Shown here piece after piece: positions 12,711 to 21,365 of a DNA stretch of 24,628 bases. A program made the position numbers and the translations under genes. Position 1 is the first letter of the stretch; each line of letters starts with the position of its first letter. The stretch is from Prosthecobacter debontii (GTDB lineage Bacteria > Verrucomicrobiota > Verrucomicrobiia > Verrucomicrobiales > Akkermansiaceae). The notes beneath the pieces are model-generated. The model did not search any database, was not told where the DNA came from, and saw only the letters and a list, made by a program, of their open reading frames with translations. The stretch lies in assembly GCA_945883455.1 (NCBI GenBank), contig CAMCXJ010000010.1, positions 1 through 24,628 on the forward strand, in the 5' to 3' direction.

Positions 12711-14976
12711 ATCCGAGGGCGGCGTTGGATTTCCCTTTCGGGAGGGTGATTTTCAGGAGCAGCTCCATGCCGCCGCTGGCGATGGGGCGGAGGGTGGCGC
12801 TTTTCAGTGGGACGGTGATCCTGAGATCAGCGGTTTCGTAAACGGAATCCGAAACCTGCTTGATGTCTCCGGTCAACGCACGGAGCCAGAGGGTATCGGC
12901 GGCGGGGGCGGTGAATGTGAAGGTGCGCTCCAGGGATTTTGCCGAAGCCTTCGTGGTGTCCTCGATCAGCGTTTCGCCGCAACGGTAGCGCAAGGTCGGG
13001 ATCTGTGTCGCGGTGTCCAGCGAGTAGCCGAGGAAGGCGTAGCCGTGGTTGCGCGGGTAGAGCGGGTCGGGGTTGACCGGCGCTTCCTTCGTGATGACCG
13101 GGCGCGCCGGCCAGGCGGAAGGCGGCTCCGCGCCTTTCAGGAACGCGACGTCCTGCGAGAGCTGGATGTGCGGCACGAGTGGGGAGAAATCTCCCGCGCC
13201 CTGACCCTGCCAGTTGACGCGGACGAACTCGCCTTTCCAGATGGCCGTGAGCGAGCCGTATTCCGCATTGAACGCGAAGTTCATGCCACCGGGATGACCG
13301 ACCGCGATGCCACGGTATCCGGCCACGCCGCTGCGGCCGCGGTAGGTCACGGTTTTATCGGCCACCACGAGTTTCGACGGTTCGCTGCGCAGACCGGAAG
13401 GATCGCGGGCGGAGCGACCGAGGGAAAAATTATCCCACAGCGCGCGGAGCTGGCGGTCGGTATCGCCATCGAGGATGTCGGTGCGCACGGCTTTTCCGTC
13501 CGGCCAATAGCTCGGCATGATGATGCCTGGGCGGAACTTGGTGGGGGCGATCATGTATTGGTAAAACCACGTCGGCTGGAGGCGCTCGTAGGTCGTCATT
13601 AAATCGATGCCCTTCATGCCCGGCGATTGCTTGCCGTTGTAATTATGGCAGGCGATGCAGTTGAGCCCTTGGTCGCCTAGTAGAGTGTGGGCGCCGTCGC
13701 GCATCTGCGGCTGTTCTTCGCGGCCCGGCGGGGCGAGCTCGACCGGCGGTTCCAGCTTGTCGGTTTCCGCGAAAAGCTCGGCGAGATCCGCCAAGCCCGC
13801 TTCGCCGAACTGCGGCATGCGCGTCTTCATGTAGGGGCGGACGACCGCCCCGTCGTAGAGGACTTTCCGCATCCACTCGGGGCGCAGCTTCGCGCCGGTG
13901 AGGGTGAGTGGCGGCGGGATGCGCGAGTCGTTGCCGAGAGATTCCTCAGTGGAGTGGAAAAAGTCATCGAGCTTCGGCGAGACGCCACCGAAGTCATCGC
14001 GGACGTGGCAGGCGATGCAGTTCAGGCGGGTGAGATGGGCGTTCACGCGGTCGGGCGCGGCGACTTTTTCGGCACTTTTTTCCAAGGCCATGCGGATCGC
14101 ATCCCGCTGCCCGGCGCTGAGTTGAAAGTCTGGCGCCTTGCCGGTTTTCTCTGAAAGGCAACCTCCTGTTAGATCGATTTTGGTAAATGGTTTTGCGGCG
14201 AGCGGCGGGGTCTTCGAATCCTCTTCCGGTTGGTGGCAAGCGGTGCAGTTGTTCTCCTCGAAAGCTTTGCGTCCGGCGTTGATGCGCGCTGTGTCGGCGG
14301 GCGGTGAGGGCTTCGATTTGTTCTCTCCCTCAAGGTAGGCGGCGAGCGAGTGCGCCTCCATTTTAGTGAGCTTCATATCGGGCATGCGGCCGGAGGGGCG
14401 TATCTCGAGCGGGGCGTGGAGGTATTCGCCAAGCGCGGCGGGCAGGTGCTTGCCGGGCAGGTGAGTGAGCGTAACGACGCCTTCCTTCAGCACCTCGCGG
14501 TAAGCCTCGTCGCGCGGCGAGTGGCAGGCGACACAACCGACGGAGTGGAAAATCTCCTTGCCATCGTAGGGATCGATCTCGCCCTCCGGAAACGTCGGCG
14601 CGGGGCCGTTTTTCAACGACGCAAGGTAAGCGGCGATGTCCCCGGCGATGGCCGCGCGTTTTTCCGGGGTCTCCGAAGCCAGAACGTTCGGCATGGTCGT
14701 GCCGTGGTGGACGGCGGCGGGATCGGCGATGAATTTCTCCATGTAATCCCGCGTGAGCCGTGCCCCGGCATTCGAGAGATCCGGCGCTTCCTTCATGTTC
14801 GATGCGTCCATGCCCTCATGACACGCGGCACAACGCAATTCTCCGATCAGCAGCCTGCCGGTCTGCGTCTCGCCGAGAGGATGCTTGCCGTGCAGGCCGG
14901 GAACGACGGGTGGCGCAGCGAAACAGAATCCGCCGGAAAGCAGGAGAGCAAGAGAGGGGAGGGGGCGAAGATGCAT
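12694..14976 (-). CDS. Exported multiheme cytochrome c, five CxxCH motifs
   Basis: A 760-residue protein with a signal peptide (MHLRPLPSLALLLSGGFCFA, cut before APPVV). Five heme-binding motifs are visible: CAACH 49-53, CVACH 148-152, CTACH 244-248, CIACH 320-324 and CIACH 440-444. Several M-P pairs (TTMPNVL, GRMPDMK, TRMPQFG, IIMPSYW) are candidate distal heme ligands, so it looks like a string of class-I cytochrome domains. From about residue 530 a heme-free beta-rich domain follows (VAGYRGIAVGHPGGMNFAFN, then LTAIWKGEFVRVNWQGQGAG), a tail often fused to such verrucomicrobial cytochromes. It probably carries electrons from the propeller or DUF1592/1552 pair toward the respiratory chain. The gene is 16 bases downstream of the DUF1080 gene. 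Confidence 0.9.
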   Translation of the reverse strand: MHLRPLPSLALLLSGGFCFAAPPVVPGLHGKHPLGETQTGRLLIGELRCAACHEGMDASNMKEAPDLSNAGARLTRDYMEKFIADPAAVHHGTTMPNVLASETPEKRAAIAGDIAAYLASLKNGPAPTFPEGEIDPYDGKEIFHSVGCVACHSPRDEAYREVLKEGVVTLTHLPGKHLPAALGEYLHAPLEIRPSGRMPDMKLTKMEAHSLAAYLEGENKSKPSPPADTARINAGRKAFEENNCTACHQPEEDSKTPPLAAKPFTKIDLTGGCLSEKTGKAPDFQLSAGQRDAIRMALEKSAEKVAAPDRVNAHLTRLNCIACHVRDDFGGVSPKLDDFFHSTEESLGNDSRIPPPLTLTGAKLRPEWMRKVLYDGAVVRPYMKTRMPQFGEAGLADLAELFAETDKLEPPVELAPPGREEQPQMRDGAHTLLGDQGLNCIACHNYNGKQSPGMKGIDLMTTYERLQPTWFYQYMIAPTKFRPGIIMPSYWPDGKAVRTDILDGDTDRQLRALWDNFSLGRSARDPSGLRSEPSKLVVADKTVTYRGRSGVAGYRGIAVGHPGGMNFAFNAEYGSLTAIWKGEFVRVNWQGQGAGDFSPLVPHIQLSQDVAFLKGAEPPSAWPARPVITKEAPVNPDPLYPRNHGYAFLGYSLDTATQIPTLRYRCGETLIEDTTKASAKSLERTFTFTAPAADTLWLRALTGDIKQVSDSVYETADLRITVPLKSATLRPIASGGMELLLKITLPKGKSNAALGYELLR

Positions 14977-14992
14977 CGGATGGCGGGAATTT

Positions 14993-15724
14993 TTACGGCT
15001 TGTGGGTGGCAGAGTCTAGGGACAGTTTTTTGATCCAGGTGTTGCGGAATTTTACGGGGTTGTGATGACCTTGGAATTTGATCACGCCCGGCGCCGCGCC
15101 CTCCGCTGCTCCTGCACCGGTTTTGCGAGGGATGGCGAAGTCGTCGTGGATCAGCTCGCCGTTCTGATAGACCGTGATGCGCGCGTCCTCGGTTTTTTTC
15201 TCCCCGTCGAAACGGGCGGAGCGGAACACGATGTCGTAGGTCTGCCATTCGCCGGCGGGCTTGGCGACGAGGTGGTCGGGCTTCTTGAGCTTGTAGATGC
15301 TGCCGCCGTAGGACGCGGAGAAATCCTTTTCAGGAATCCCATGCGCATTCTGGATCTGCAGTTCGTAGCGCTTTTGGATGTAGATGCCGGAGTTGCCGTC
15401 TCCCTCCCGATTGCCCGGTTTCTTCGACTTGTTCACGTTGAACTCCACGTGGAGCTGGAAATCACGGTAATTTTCCTTCGTGACCAAGCTGTCCCACAAG
15501 GGCGAGGCGGTGAGGATGCCATCCGCGAAAACCCATTTTGTCTCCTTCCCTTCCTCTTCGTGGATGAGTTCGTGGCCTTTCTCGCCGATCAGGGTCACGG
15601 CATCCGCGGGGCGAACAAGGTTCGCGATGTTGATGACACCGCGGGTTGTTCCATGTCCAGCATCCCCCGCAAAGATGGGTTGGGAGAGGGCGATGAGGCA
15701 GAGGAGATAGGAAAATTTATTCAT
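14993..15724 (-). CDS. Exported DUF1080 (3-keto-disaccharide hydrolase-type) protein
   Basis: The 243-residue protein has a signal peptide (MNKFSYLLCLIALSQPIFA, cut before GDAGH). The jelly-roll DUF1080 signatures are present: KWVFADGILTASP, YRDFQLHVEFNV, GDGNSGIYIQKRYELQIQNA with the central NSGI turn, then GEWQTYDIVFRSARFD and the C-terminal IKFQGHHNPVKFRNTWIKKL. Members of this domain cleave 3-keto-disaccharides and 3-keto-glycosides, breaking the glycosidic bond after an upstream oxidation. That makes it the clearest hint that the cluster treats a saccharide or glycoside. It is ten bases downstream of the PDZ/HEAT gene. Confidence 0.9.
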   Translation of the reverse strand: MNKFSYLLCLIALSQPIFAGDAGHGTTRGVINIANLVRPADAVTLIGEKGHELIHEEEGKETKWVFADGILTASPLWDSLVTKENYRDFQLHVEFNVNKSKKPGNREGDGNSGIYIQKRYELQIQNAHGIPEKDFSASYGGSIYKLKKPDHLVAKPAGEWQTYDIVFRSARFDGEKKTEDARITVYQNGELIHDDFAIPRKTGAGAAEGAAPGVIKFQGHHNPVKFRNTWIKKLSLDSATHKP

Positions 15725-15734
15725 GATATTTGGT

Positions 15735-18119
15735 TCAGTTATGGATGCTGCGTAGCTCGATGGTTTCGGTGGTGCTCTCCAATTTTTTGATTAGAGCTTG
15801 CGTGCGCTCGACGAAAGGCACGAGGTTCTTTGCCTCTTTATGCGTTGATAAATCTTTATCAAGCTGTCGGAGGCGGGGCAGCTCGGATTTTGCGGCGGAG
15901 CCATAGGCTTCGAGCGCATCGAAGCATTTGGGGATACGTTTGTCTTTGCCCCATTTATCGATCTCTATCACATCAATGCAAAGGGGAATACCCTCGCGGA
16001 TGCGGTGTTTCGCGAAAAGCTCTAGGCCGGAGAGACGGATGCCGGCTGCGAACATTTCGCCGCTGGGTGCGGGGGTCACGATCGCCGCTTGGATGGCGGG
16101 AAGGAGCGGCTTGATTTCCTCATAGCTGAATTGTCCGTAAACGCCGCCAATCGTGCCGCGCGCGCGGCCGTCCTGGTTGCGAAGCCCGGCGGCGACGGCT
16201 TTGCGGAGGAGATCGGGATCAACGCCAGCGATGGATTTTTTCAGCATGGTGCCGAACACCGCGAAGCAGAGGTAGCGTTGCTCCATGCCGCGCGGGTCAT
16301 TTTTCGAAGGCCCCTTGGCGAGCATCCCGAGGAGCTTCGGCAGGGCTTGCGCGGCGGGTGTGCCGATGGCGGCGAGGGCTTCCGCAGCCTTGACGCGCAG
16401 CCACATATCTTCATGGTCCAAAAGCCCGTGGAGCACGGAAACGGCATCTTCAGATTTCAGGTAGGCGAGCGCTTGGCACGCTCCGTAGCTTGCGTTGAGA
16501 TCGGGCGAGGAAAGCATTTCCACAAGGGGAACCATTTCCACGTTCTTGCGGCGTGCGAGCGTCATCGCGGCGCGGTCGCGGACGATGGGAGACCAGCTCC
16601 CAAGTGATTCGAGAAGCTGGTCCGGCGAGAGGGCGTCGTAGGCGTCGTTGCGGTTCTTGTTGTCCCAGCCGCGGCCATCGAGAACCACAGCCTGTGCTTG
16701 CGTGGCGTTGAGCTGCGGGATGCCGGAGGGCTTTTTCCCGGTGAGGCGGATGTGTTTCAGCGGGGCCGCGTAGGCCAGGAGATAGGCACCGGTGGCGTCC
16801 CAGTTTCGGTAGCTGTCCGACTTCATCTGAGGCGGGCCGAGGTGGGTGAAAGTGCCGTCCGGGCGGCGTGCGAGATCGAAATACCACGCCCCAAACTCTT
16901 TCATCCATGCCCCCGTTGCCTGCGGACCGGAGAGCGCCACGGCGGGCAGCGCCCAGGTGAGGTTAAAATAGTTTCCGGTGTGCCCGCCATCGCGCTCCGC
17001 ACCGTGAGAGGCGAGGCTCATCCGCGCGAAAAACTCCGCGTGCTCCTTTTCACCAAGCAGGGAAAAAAGCACAGCCGCCATGCCGCATTTGCCGTTGTCT
17101 TCGTGGGTCTGCATCCACTCTACGTGGTCGCCGTATGGGATCGCGCCCTTGCCGGAGTAAAAACGCAGGAGTTTCGCGCTGCGCTCGATGGCATCTGCCA
17201 CCTCGGGATCTTTCACGCCCGCTTGCCGCGCGAGGGCGAGGGCGGTGGTCAGCACGATGCCCGGCGAGTTCATCATGCCGTAGCCGAAAAGACGCCCGAT
17301 CGGCGCCGCGAACTTGTGGCCCCATGATCCGACGGCACTTTGCCCTTTGGCGGACTCCATCGCAATGCGCCGTTGGCCGGGAAGAAAGGACTCGTCGCTG
17401 GTGGCCAGAGTGTATTCGGAAACCAGCAACATCAGGTAGCCATAATACCATGTCGCCATCGACTCGGTGGTAAACTCCGAGGCCCACTTCACCTCTTCTT
17501 TCACGAGCGGGAGGTATCTGTCATCGCCGGATGAGAGCAGGGCGAGGGCGTTGAGCGCGCGCGGGATGGGGTTCTGTTTCTTGCTCGCGCCGGTGGCCAT
17601 GAATTTCGCCAGCGCCTCGCAACCCTTTTCAAAAATGAGCTTCGACTTCGGACAATCGTAGGGCGCCGTCGCCGAATATCTTCCGGGAGCGAAAATTTTC
17701 ACGGTCACCGTCTCTTTTTTCTCCGCCCGCCAGCGGATTAGGGAAAGGCTACCATCGCCCGCCTCCGCCGCTGTCAGGGCCTTGCCGAACTCGGTGCGCG
17801 GATCATAGGAAAACTCTTTCCCGCCGACCCCGAGGATCACATCGCCGGCGGCGAGCGGTCCATCCGCCGGTGAACCGGAATCGATTTTCGTGACGTAAAT
17901 CTGGCGGGCATCGGTGGTCACAAATTTATCGGAGAAGATCCAGCCGCGGGCGCCGGTCGCTCCGAGGTTCCAGTCTTGGCTCGCGCCGACGGGGACGGGA
18001 TCGCCCTTGGTGAAATCGGGTTTCCCCATCTTCCCTTGCGGCGCGGCGGAGGCGAATGGGGCGGCGAGTAGCACGGCGAAAATCAGCGGGCTGGTGGCGT
18101 AAAGAGGTGTGGAAAACAT
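15735..18119 (-). CDS. Exported PDZ / DUF6288 / HEAT-repeat protein
   Basis: The 794-residue protein is the first gene of the minus-strand cluster. It has a signal peptide (MFSTPLYATSPLIFAVLLAAPFASA). A PDZ-like domain at about 60-155 shows GSPADGPLAAGDVILGVGGKEF. The middle part (about 165-490) is alpha-helical with repeats resembling an alpha/alpha-toroid and includes LFGYGMMNSPGIVLTTALAL and a stretch of histidine/tryptophan-rich helices; it matches the DUF6288 type. The C-terminal part contains HEAT-like repeats (about 525-610, ALAYLKSEDAVSVLHGLLDH, LRVKAAEALAAIGTPAAQAL). No catalytic motif is certain, and a glycan-lyase-like toroid is possible. The upstream region is shared divergently with menA and must hold the cluster promoter. 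Confidence 0.78.
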   Translation of the reverse strand: MFSTPLYATSPLIFAVLLAAPFASAAPQGKMGKPDFTKGDPVPVGASQDWNLGATGARGWIFSDKFVTTDARQIYVTKIDSGSPADGPLAAGDVILGVGGKEFSYDPRTEFGKALTAAEAGDGSLSLIRWRAEKKETVTVKIFAPGRYSATAPYDCPKSKLIFEKGCEALAKFMATGASKKQNPIPRALNALALLSSGDDRYLPLVKEEVKWASEFTTESMATWYYGYLMLLVSEYTLATSDESFLPGQRRIAMESAKGQSAVGSWGHKFAAPIGRLFGYGMMNSPGIVLTTALALARQAGVKDPEVADAIERSAKLLRFYSGKGAIPYGDHVEWMQTHEDNGKCGMAAVLFSLLGEKEHAEFFARMSLASHGAERDGGHTGNYFNLTWALPAVALSGPQATGAWMKEFGAWYFDLARRPDGTFTHLGPPQMKSDSYRNWDATGAYLLAYAAPLKHIRLTGKKPSGIPQLNATQAQAVVLDGRGWDNKNRNDAYDALSPDQLLESLGSWSPIVRDRAAMTLARRKNVEMVPLVEMLSSPDLNASYGACQALAYLKSEDAVSVLHGLLDHEDMWLRVKAAEALAAIGTPAAQALPKLLGMLAKGPSKNDPRGMEQRYLCFAVFGTMLKKSIAGVDPDLLRKAVAAGLRNQDGRARGTIGGVYGQFSYEEIKPLLPAIQAAIVTPAPSGEMFAAGIRLSGLELFAKHRIREGIPLCIDVIEIDKWGKDKRIPKCFDALEAYGSAAKSELPRLRQLDKDLSTHKEAKNLVPFVERTQALIKKLESTTETIELRSIHN

Positions 18120-18305
18120 ACTCCCATGAATGTGGGGGAGGAACTACGCTGCGTCCATGCGCAAATCCCGGTCGAGCTGCCTTTCTTAAAAGAAAAAAAT
18201 CGTGCGCTAAGGACATTGTCTTTCACAAGATCAGTTTTCGGAGTGAGTTTCCTCGGAAGGATTTGTGTGCTTCCGTTTGTGAAGAAAATCAAAGCCGATC
18301 AACCG
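18120..18305. promoter_or_regulatory. Divergent intergenic region: exported-protein cluster and menA
   Basis: These 186 bases separate two divergent start codons, so promoters for both directions should lie here. Seen: a dyad TTTCTT-AA-AAGAAA near 18182-18195 followed by an A-run, a TAGTTC on the minus strand about 30 bases ahead of the 18119 start, and a small dyad GGAAG...CTTCC near 18256-18275. I find no -35/-10 pair with good spacing in either direction. Frame +3 is open through the region and could extend MenA, but the added residues do not look like MenA. Confidence 0.35.
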
Positions 18306-19196
18306 ATGATATCCCCATCTTTTTTCAAAGCGGTAGCCTCCGGAGCGAGGCCGAAAACCCTTGCAGCGGGCGTGGTGCCGGTGTGGGCGGGAGGGGTGCT
18401 TGCCTGGGAGCTTTCCGGAGAGTTCGACGCATGGCTTTGGATCTGCACTCTTCTCGGAGCTCTGTGTGTGCAGGTGGCCACGAATTTTTTTAACGATGCG
18501 GTGGACGGAAAAAACGGCGCGGACGGAGCCCTGCGGACGGGGCCCAGGCGGTTGACGGGAACCGGCGAGATGTCCTTCGCGCAGGTCATGGGGCTGGGTC
18601 TTGTGTTTCTGGCGGGAGCGGTGTTCTTCGGCGCGTTCCTCGTGATCGAGCGGGGCTGGCCAATGCTTGCGATCGGCCTGCCGTCGCTGTTCCTCGCCTA
18701 CGGCTACACCGGCGGGCCGTTTCCGCTGGCCTACCGTGGGCTGGGGGAAATTTTCGTGATCCTTTTTTTCGGCCTGCTGGCAGTCATGGGCACGGTGTTC
18801 GTCCAGACGGGAGCATGGCCGCGGGAGGCGGTTCTGTTAGGCGGTCAGATCGGCCTGCTCTCCGCGGTGCTGATCTCCGTGAACAATTTCCGCGACCGCG
18901 AAGGCGACGCGCTGGTCGGGAAACGCACCCTCGCAGTCCGGTTTGGGCCGAAGCTGGCGGCGGCAGTGATCTGGCTGGAAATCAAGGGCGCGGCGTTTCT
19001 CGGCGTCGCCTGGTTGGCAATGGGTTATCCGCTTTTTGGCCTCGCCAGCCTGCCGGTCTTGGTGATCGGCATGCGCATCATCTGGGGTGTCCTCACCCTC
19101 CCGCCTGATGAGCGGATGAACCGTCTGCTCGCCCTCGGCGCGTTGGAACTGGTTCTGTTTGCGATCGTGTTTCAAGCGGTGGCTTTGCTTTTCTAA
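18306..19196 (+). CDS. menA: 1,4-dihydroxy-2-naphthoate polyprenyltransferase
   Basis: This enzyme attaches the isoprenoid tail to 1,4-dihydroxy-2-naphthoate, the membrane step of menaquinone synthesis. The 296-residue form from ATG 18306 starts MISPSFFKAVASGARPKTL, the standard MenA beginning, and has the usual length; an open frame back to 18126 adds 60 unconserved residues. The two UbiA-family Mg-prenyl-diphosphate motifs are present: NDAVDGKNGAD (about 63-72) and NNFRDREGDALVGKRTL in the second half. About eight or nine transmembrane helices alternate through the chain. GPRRLTGTGEMS after the first motif is also typical. It suggests that the organism respires with menaquinone, the likely final acceptor pool for the cytochromes encoded opposite. 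rnhC follows on the same strand. Confidence 0.92.
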   Translation: MISPSFFKAVASGARPKTLAAGVVPVWAGGVLAWELSGEFDAWLWICTLLGALCVQVATNFFNDAVDGKNGADGALRTGPRRLTGTGEMSFAQVMGLGLVFLAGAVFFGAFLVIERGWPMLAIGLPSLFLAYGYTGGPFPLAYRGLGEIFVILFFGLLAVMGTVFVQTGAWPREAVLLGGQIGLLSAVLISVNNFRDREGDALVGKRTLAVRFGPKLAAAVIWLEIKGAAFLGVAWLAMGYPLFGLASLPVLVIGMRIIWGVLTLPPDERMNRLLALGALELVLFAIVFQAVALLF

Positions 19197-19291
19197 GCAA
19201 GCGGCTGGCGAGGGATGGGATTCATCTTTTCCCGGATGTATGCCCGCGAATGACTCGCCTCGCGCGAAAGAACCACGTAAAAACCTGCCAG

Positions 19292-20206
19292 ATGACCTCG
19301 CACACCGCTCCGCTCAACGCCGACCAGGTCGGGAAACTCCGGGCCGCGCTGGAGGAGCAGGGCTTCGAGTTTGTGCCGAAGGAACATACGATTTTCGCAG
19401 CAAAGAAGGGCAAGCTCAACGTCAGCGTATATGCGAAGGGGCCGAAGGTCTTGATCCAGGGCAAGGACACCGAGGACTTCATCCGCTTCACGCTGGAGCC
19501 GCAGGTCACGGGCGAGGCGAAGCTCGGCTACGAGGAAATCGCCGACCCGGAACATTTCGCGCCGCACTTCGGGATCGACGAGAGCGGCAAGGGCGATTTC
19601 TTCGGGCCGCTGTGCATCGCCGGGGTTTACACCGATGCGGAAATCACGCGGCATCTGATCAAGAGCGGGGTGATGGATTCGAAACGCGTCACCACGCCCG
19701 CTGCGATCCGCAAGCTCGCGGCGGCCATCAAGGCCACGCCCGGCATCGCCTATGATGTGATCGCCCTGCGCCCGGAGAGATACAATGAGCTCTACGCCAC
19801 CTTCAAGAACCTCAACCGCATGCTCGCTTGGGGACATGCCACCGTGATCGAGGAACTCGCGAAAAAGAAACCGGATTGCCCCCGCGCCCTTTCCGATCAG
19901 TTCGCGCGCGCTGATGTCCTGCAGACCGCGCTGAAGCGGAAAAACATTTCCCTCAAACTCGATCAGCGCACCAAGGGCGAATCCGATACCGCCGTCGCCG
20001 CCGCCTCGATCCTGGCGCGCGAGCGTTTCATCGACTGGATGGACGCCGCCACGAAAAAGGCGGGCTTCACAATCCCGCTCGGCTGCTCCTCACTGGTGGT
20101 GGATGCAGGGAAAAAGCTCGTCGCTGCGCATGGCCCCGAAGTCCTCGGGAAATTTGCCAAGCTACATTTCAAGACGACGCAGCAAGTGACCGGCGAGCTA
20201 TCCTGA
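19292..20206 (+). CDS. rnhC: Ribonuclease HIII
   Basis: The enzyme cleaves the RNA strand of RNA-DNA hybrids. From ATG 19292 the protein has 304 residues, the usual RNase HIII length. An upstream ATG at 19250 would add 14 basic residues and cannot be excluded. The N-terminal part (about 5-75) is the TBP-like substrate-binding domain of HIII-type enzymes (GKLNVSVYAKGPKVLIQGKD). The catalytic domain starts with the diagnostic GIDESGKGDFFGPL (acidic pair D96-E97) and continues with DSKRVT (129-132), LNRMLAWGHATVIEEL and the later acidic KGESDTAVAAASILAR. The gene tail overlaps the convergent acyltransferase by nine bases. Confidence 0.93.
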   Translation: MTSHTAPLNADQVGKLRAALEEQGFEFVPKEHTIFAAKKGKLNVSVYAKGPKVLIQGKDTEDFIRFTLEPQVTGEAKLGYEEIADPEHFAPHFGIDESGKGDFFGPLCIAGVYTDAEITRHLIKSGVMDSKRVTTPAAIRKLAAAIKATPGIAYDVIALRPERYNELYATFKNLNRMLAWGHATVIEELAKKKPDCPRALSDQFARADVLQTALKRKNISLKLDQRTKGESDTAVAAASILARERFIDWMDAATKKAGFTIPLGCSSLVVDAGKKLVAAHGPEVLGKFAKLHFKTTQQVTGELS

Positions 20207-21364
20207 GAAATAAGAAACGGGATAGACCCGGATGCCCAATTCGCGGGCTTTCTCGCGGAGACCGGGATGTTTCGAGAAGGTCAGGATGTAATCGACGGGC
20301 AGGGTTTGGGATTTGTTGATCGCCTCCAGCGCGTCCACCGCTTTCCCGACGGCGTATTCGTGCACGATATCGGGATGCAGGCATGCGGGAGGTAGCGGCA
20401 GATCCTTTTCGCTCTCCTTCGCCCAGATCAGGATGCGGTGAGGCTTTTCGCCGCGAACACCGGGATCGCCGAGCCATTTGACCGGCGTTGCCTTTTTCCC
20501 AATATACAATTTCCAGCGCTCCTGCATCCAGAATACATCGATCAGGGAAACTCGCATCGCTTTCTCCAGCGCCGCCATGCAGTTCGCGGTGGTATGGGGT
20601 TTTTCCACGGCGTGGTAGCGTGCGCTCCATTTCCCGGGCGCGACGGTTCGGAACGACAGGGCTAGCACCTCGCTCTTGCAGCGCCGCGCCAACAGGCTCG
20701 GCACCGGGCTGGCACGGGTCAGCCTTCCGAAAAATGGCACCAGCTCGCCCTGCCAGCCGACGCGTTGATCGGCGAGGATGCCAACGACCCCGTTTTCACG
20801 GAGGAAACCGCTGACATGGTGGAGGCTGTCCCGTTTCGAAAACATACGCGCACCATCCGCCTGCCGTTCCCGGAGAACTCGCTCGTTGAGGATGGGGTTG
20901 TTCAGCGGGCGATAGAAACCGCCGATTTTCACGCCTTCGGGAAAGGTCCGGTGAAGGCGGGTGAGAAGTTCCCAGTTTCCCATGTGTGCCAGTAGCAACA
21001 TCACGCCCTTGCCTTGTGCCGCCGCCTCCGCCAGCAGCTCCGGATTCTCCACCTCAAGAACCTCGCCGATATCCTCGCCGCGCATGTTCGCGGAAACGGA
21101 CGAGCACATCAGGTTCGCCACGGTGCGGATGAACGATTCCCTCGCCGCGCTTTCGCTTCCCTCCGCGCCCACCGCGCCGACGATCCTCAGGTTCCGGGCG
21201 ATCGTGTTGCGCCGCACTTTCATGAAAGGCCAGATCACGCGTCCAAGGCATTCGCCAACCGCGAAGACCGTCTCAGCGGCCAACTGCCGGAACAAGGCGG
21301 CGACGGCTGAGTGCGCCCACGCCTCCACCCGCCACTTCGCTTTTTTAACGAATCCGGCTTCCAT
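20198..21364 (-). CDS. Lipid A biosynthesis-type (LpxL/HtrB family) acyltransferase with C-terminal extension
   Basis: A 388-residue membrane-associated acyltransferase of the lysophospholipid/lipid A late-acyltransferase family, which adds secondary acyl chains to lipid A precursors in Gram-negative outer membranes. Seen: an N-terminal hydrophobic/amphipathic region, the catalytic H-x4-E motif at 127-132 (HMGNWE), a GFYRPLNNP segment with the conserved arginine, GVVGILADQR near 192-201, and VFWMQERWKLYIG near 277-289 where LpxL proteins normally end. About 95 more residues follow (295-388, ILIWAKESEKDLPLPPA, YILTFSKHPGLREKARELG), which E. coli LpxL lacks. The gene starts one base after the membrane-protein stop on the same strand and overlaps rnhC tail to tail. 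Confidence 0.85.
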   Translation of the reverse strand: MEAGFVKKAKWRVEAWAHSAVAALFRQLAAETVFAVGECLGRVIWPFMKVRRNTIARNLRIVGAVGAEGSESAARESFIRTVANLMCSSVSANMRGEDIGEVLEVENPELLAEAAAQGKGVMLLLAHMGNWELLTRLHRTFPEGVKIGGFYRPLNNPILNERVLRERQADGARMFSKRDSLHHVSGFLRENGVVGILADQRVGWQGELVPFFGRLTRASPVPSLLARRCKSEVLALSFRTVAPGKWSARYHAVEKPHTTANCMAALEKAMRVSLIDVFWMQERWKLYIGKKATPVKWLGDPGVRGEKPHRILIWAKESEKDLPLPPACLHPDIVHEYAVGKAVDALEAINKSQTLPVDYILTFSKHPGLREKARELGIRVYPVSYFSG

Positions 21365-21365
21365 C

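Noticed and set aside
12619..13602. A 327-residue plus-strand frame beginning in repeat DNA
   Set aside because: It starts inside the hairpin element and then lies antisense to the cytochrome; its N-terminus is simply the translated repeat.
18126..18305. N-terminal extension of MenA from the start at 18126
   Set aside because: The extra 60 residues show no conservation pattern and would precede the standard MenA N-terminus; the region is the divergent promoter area.
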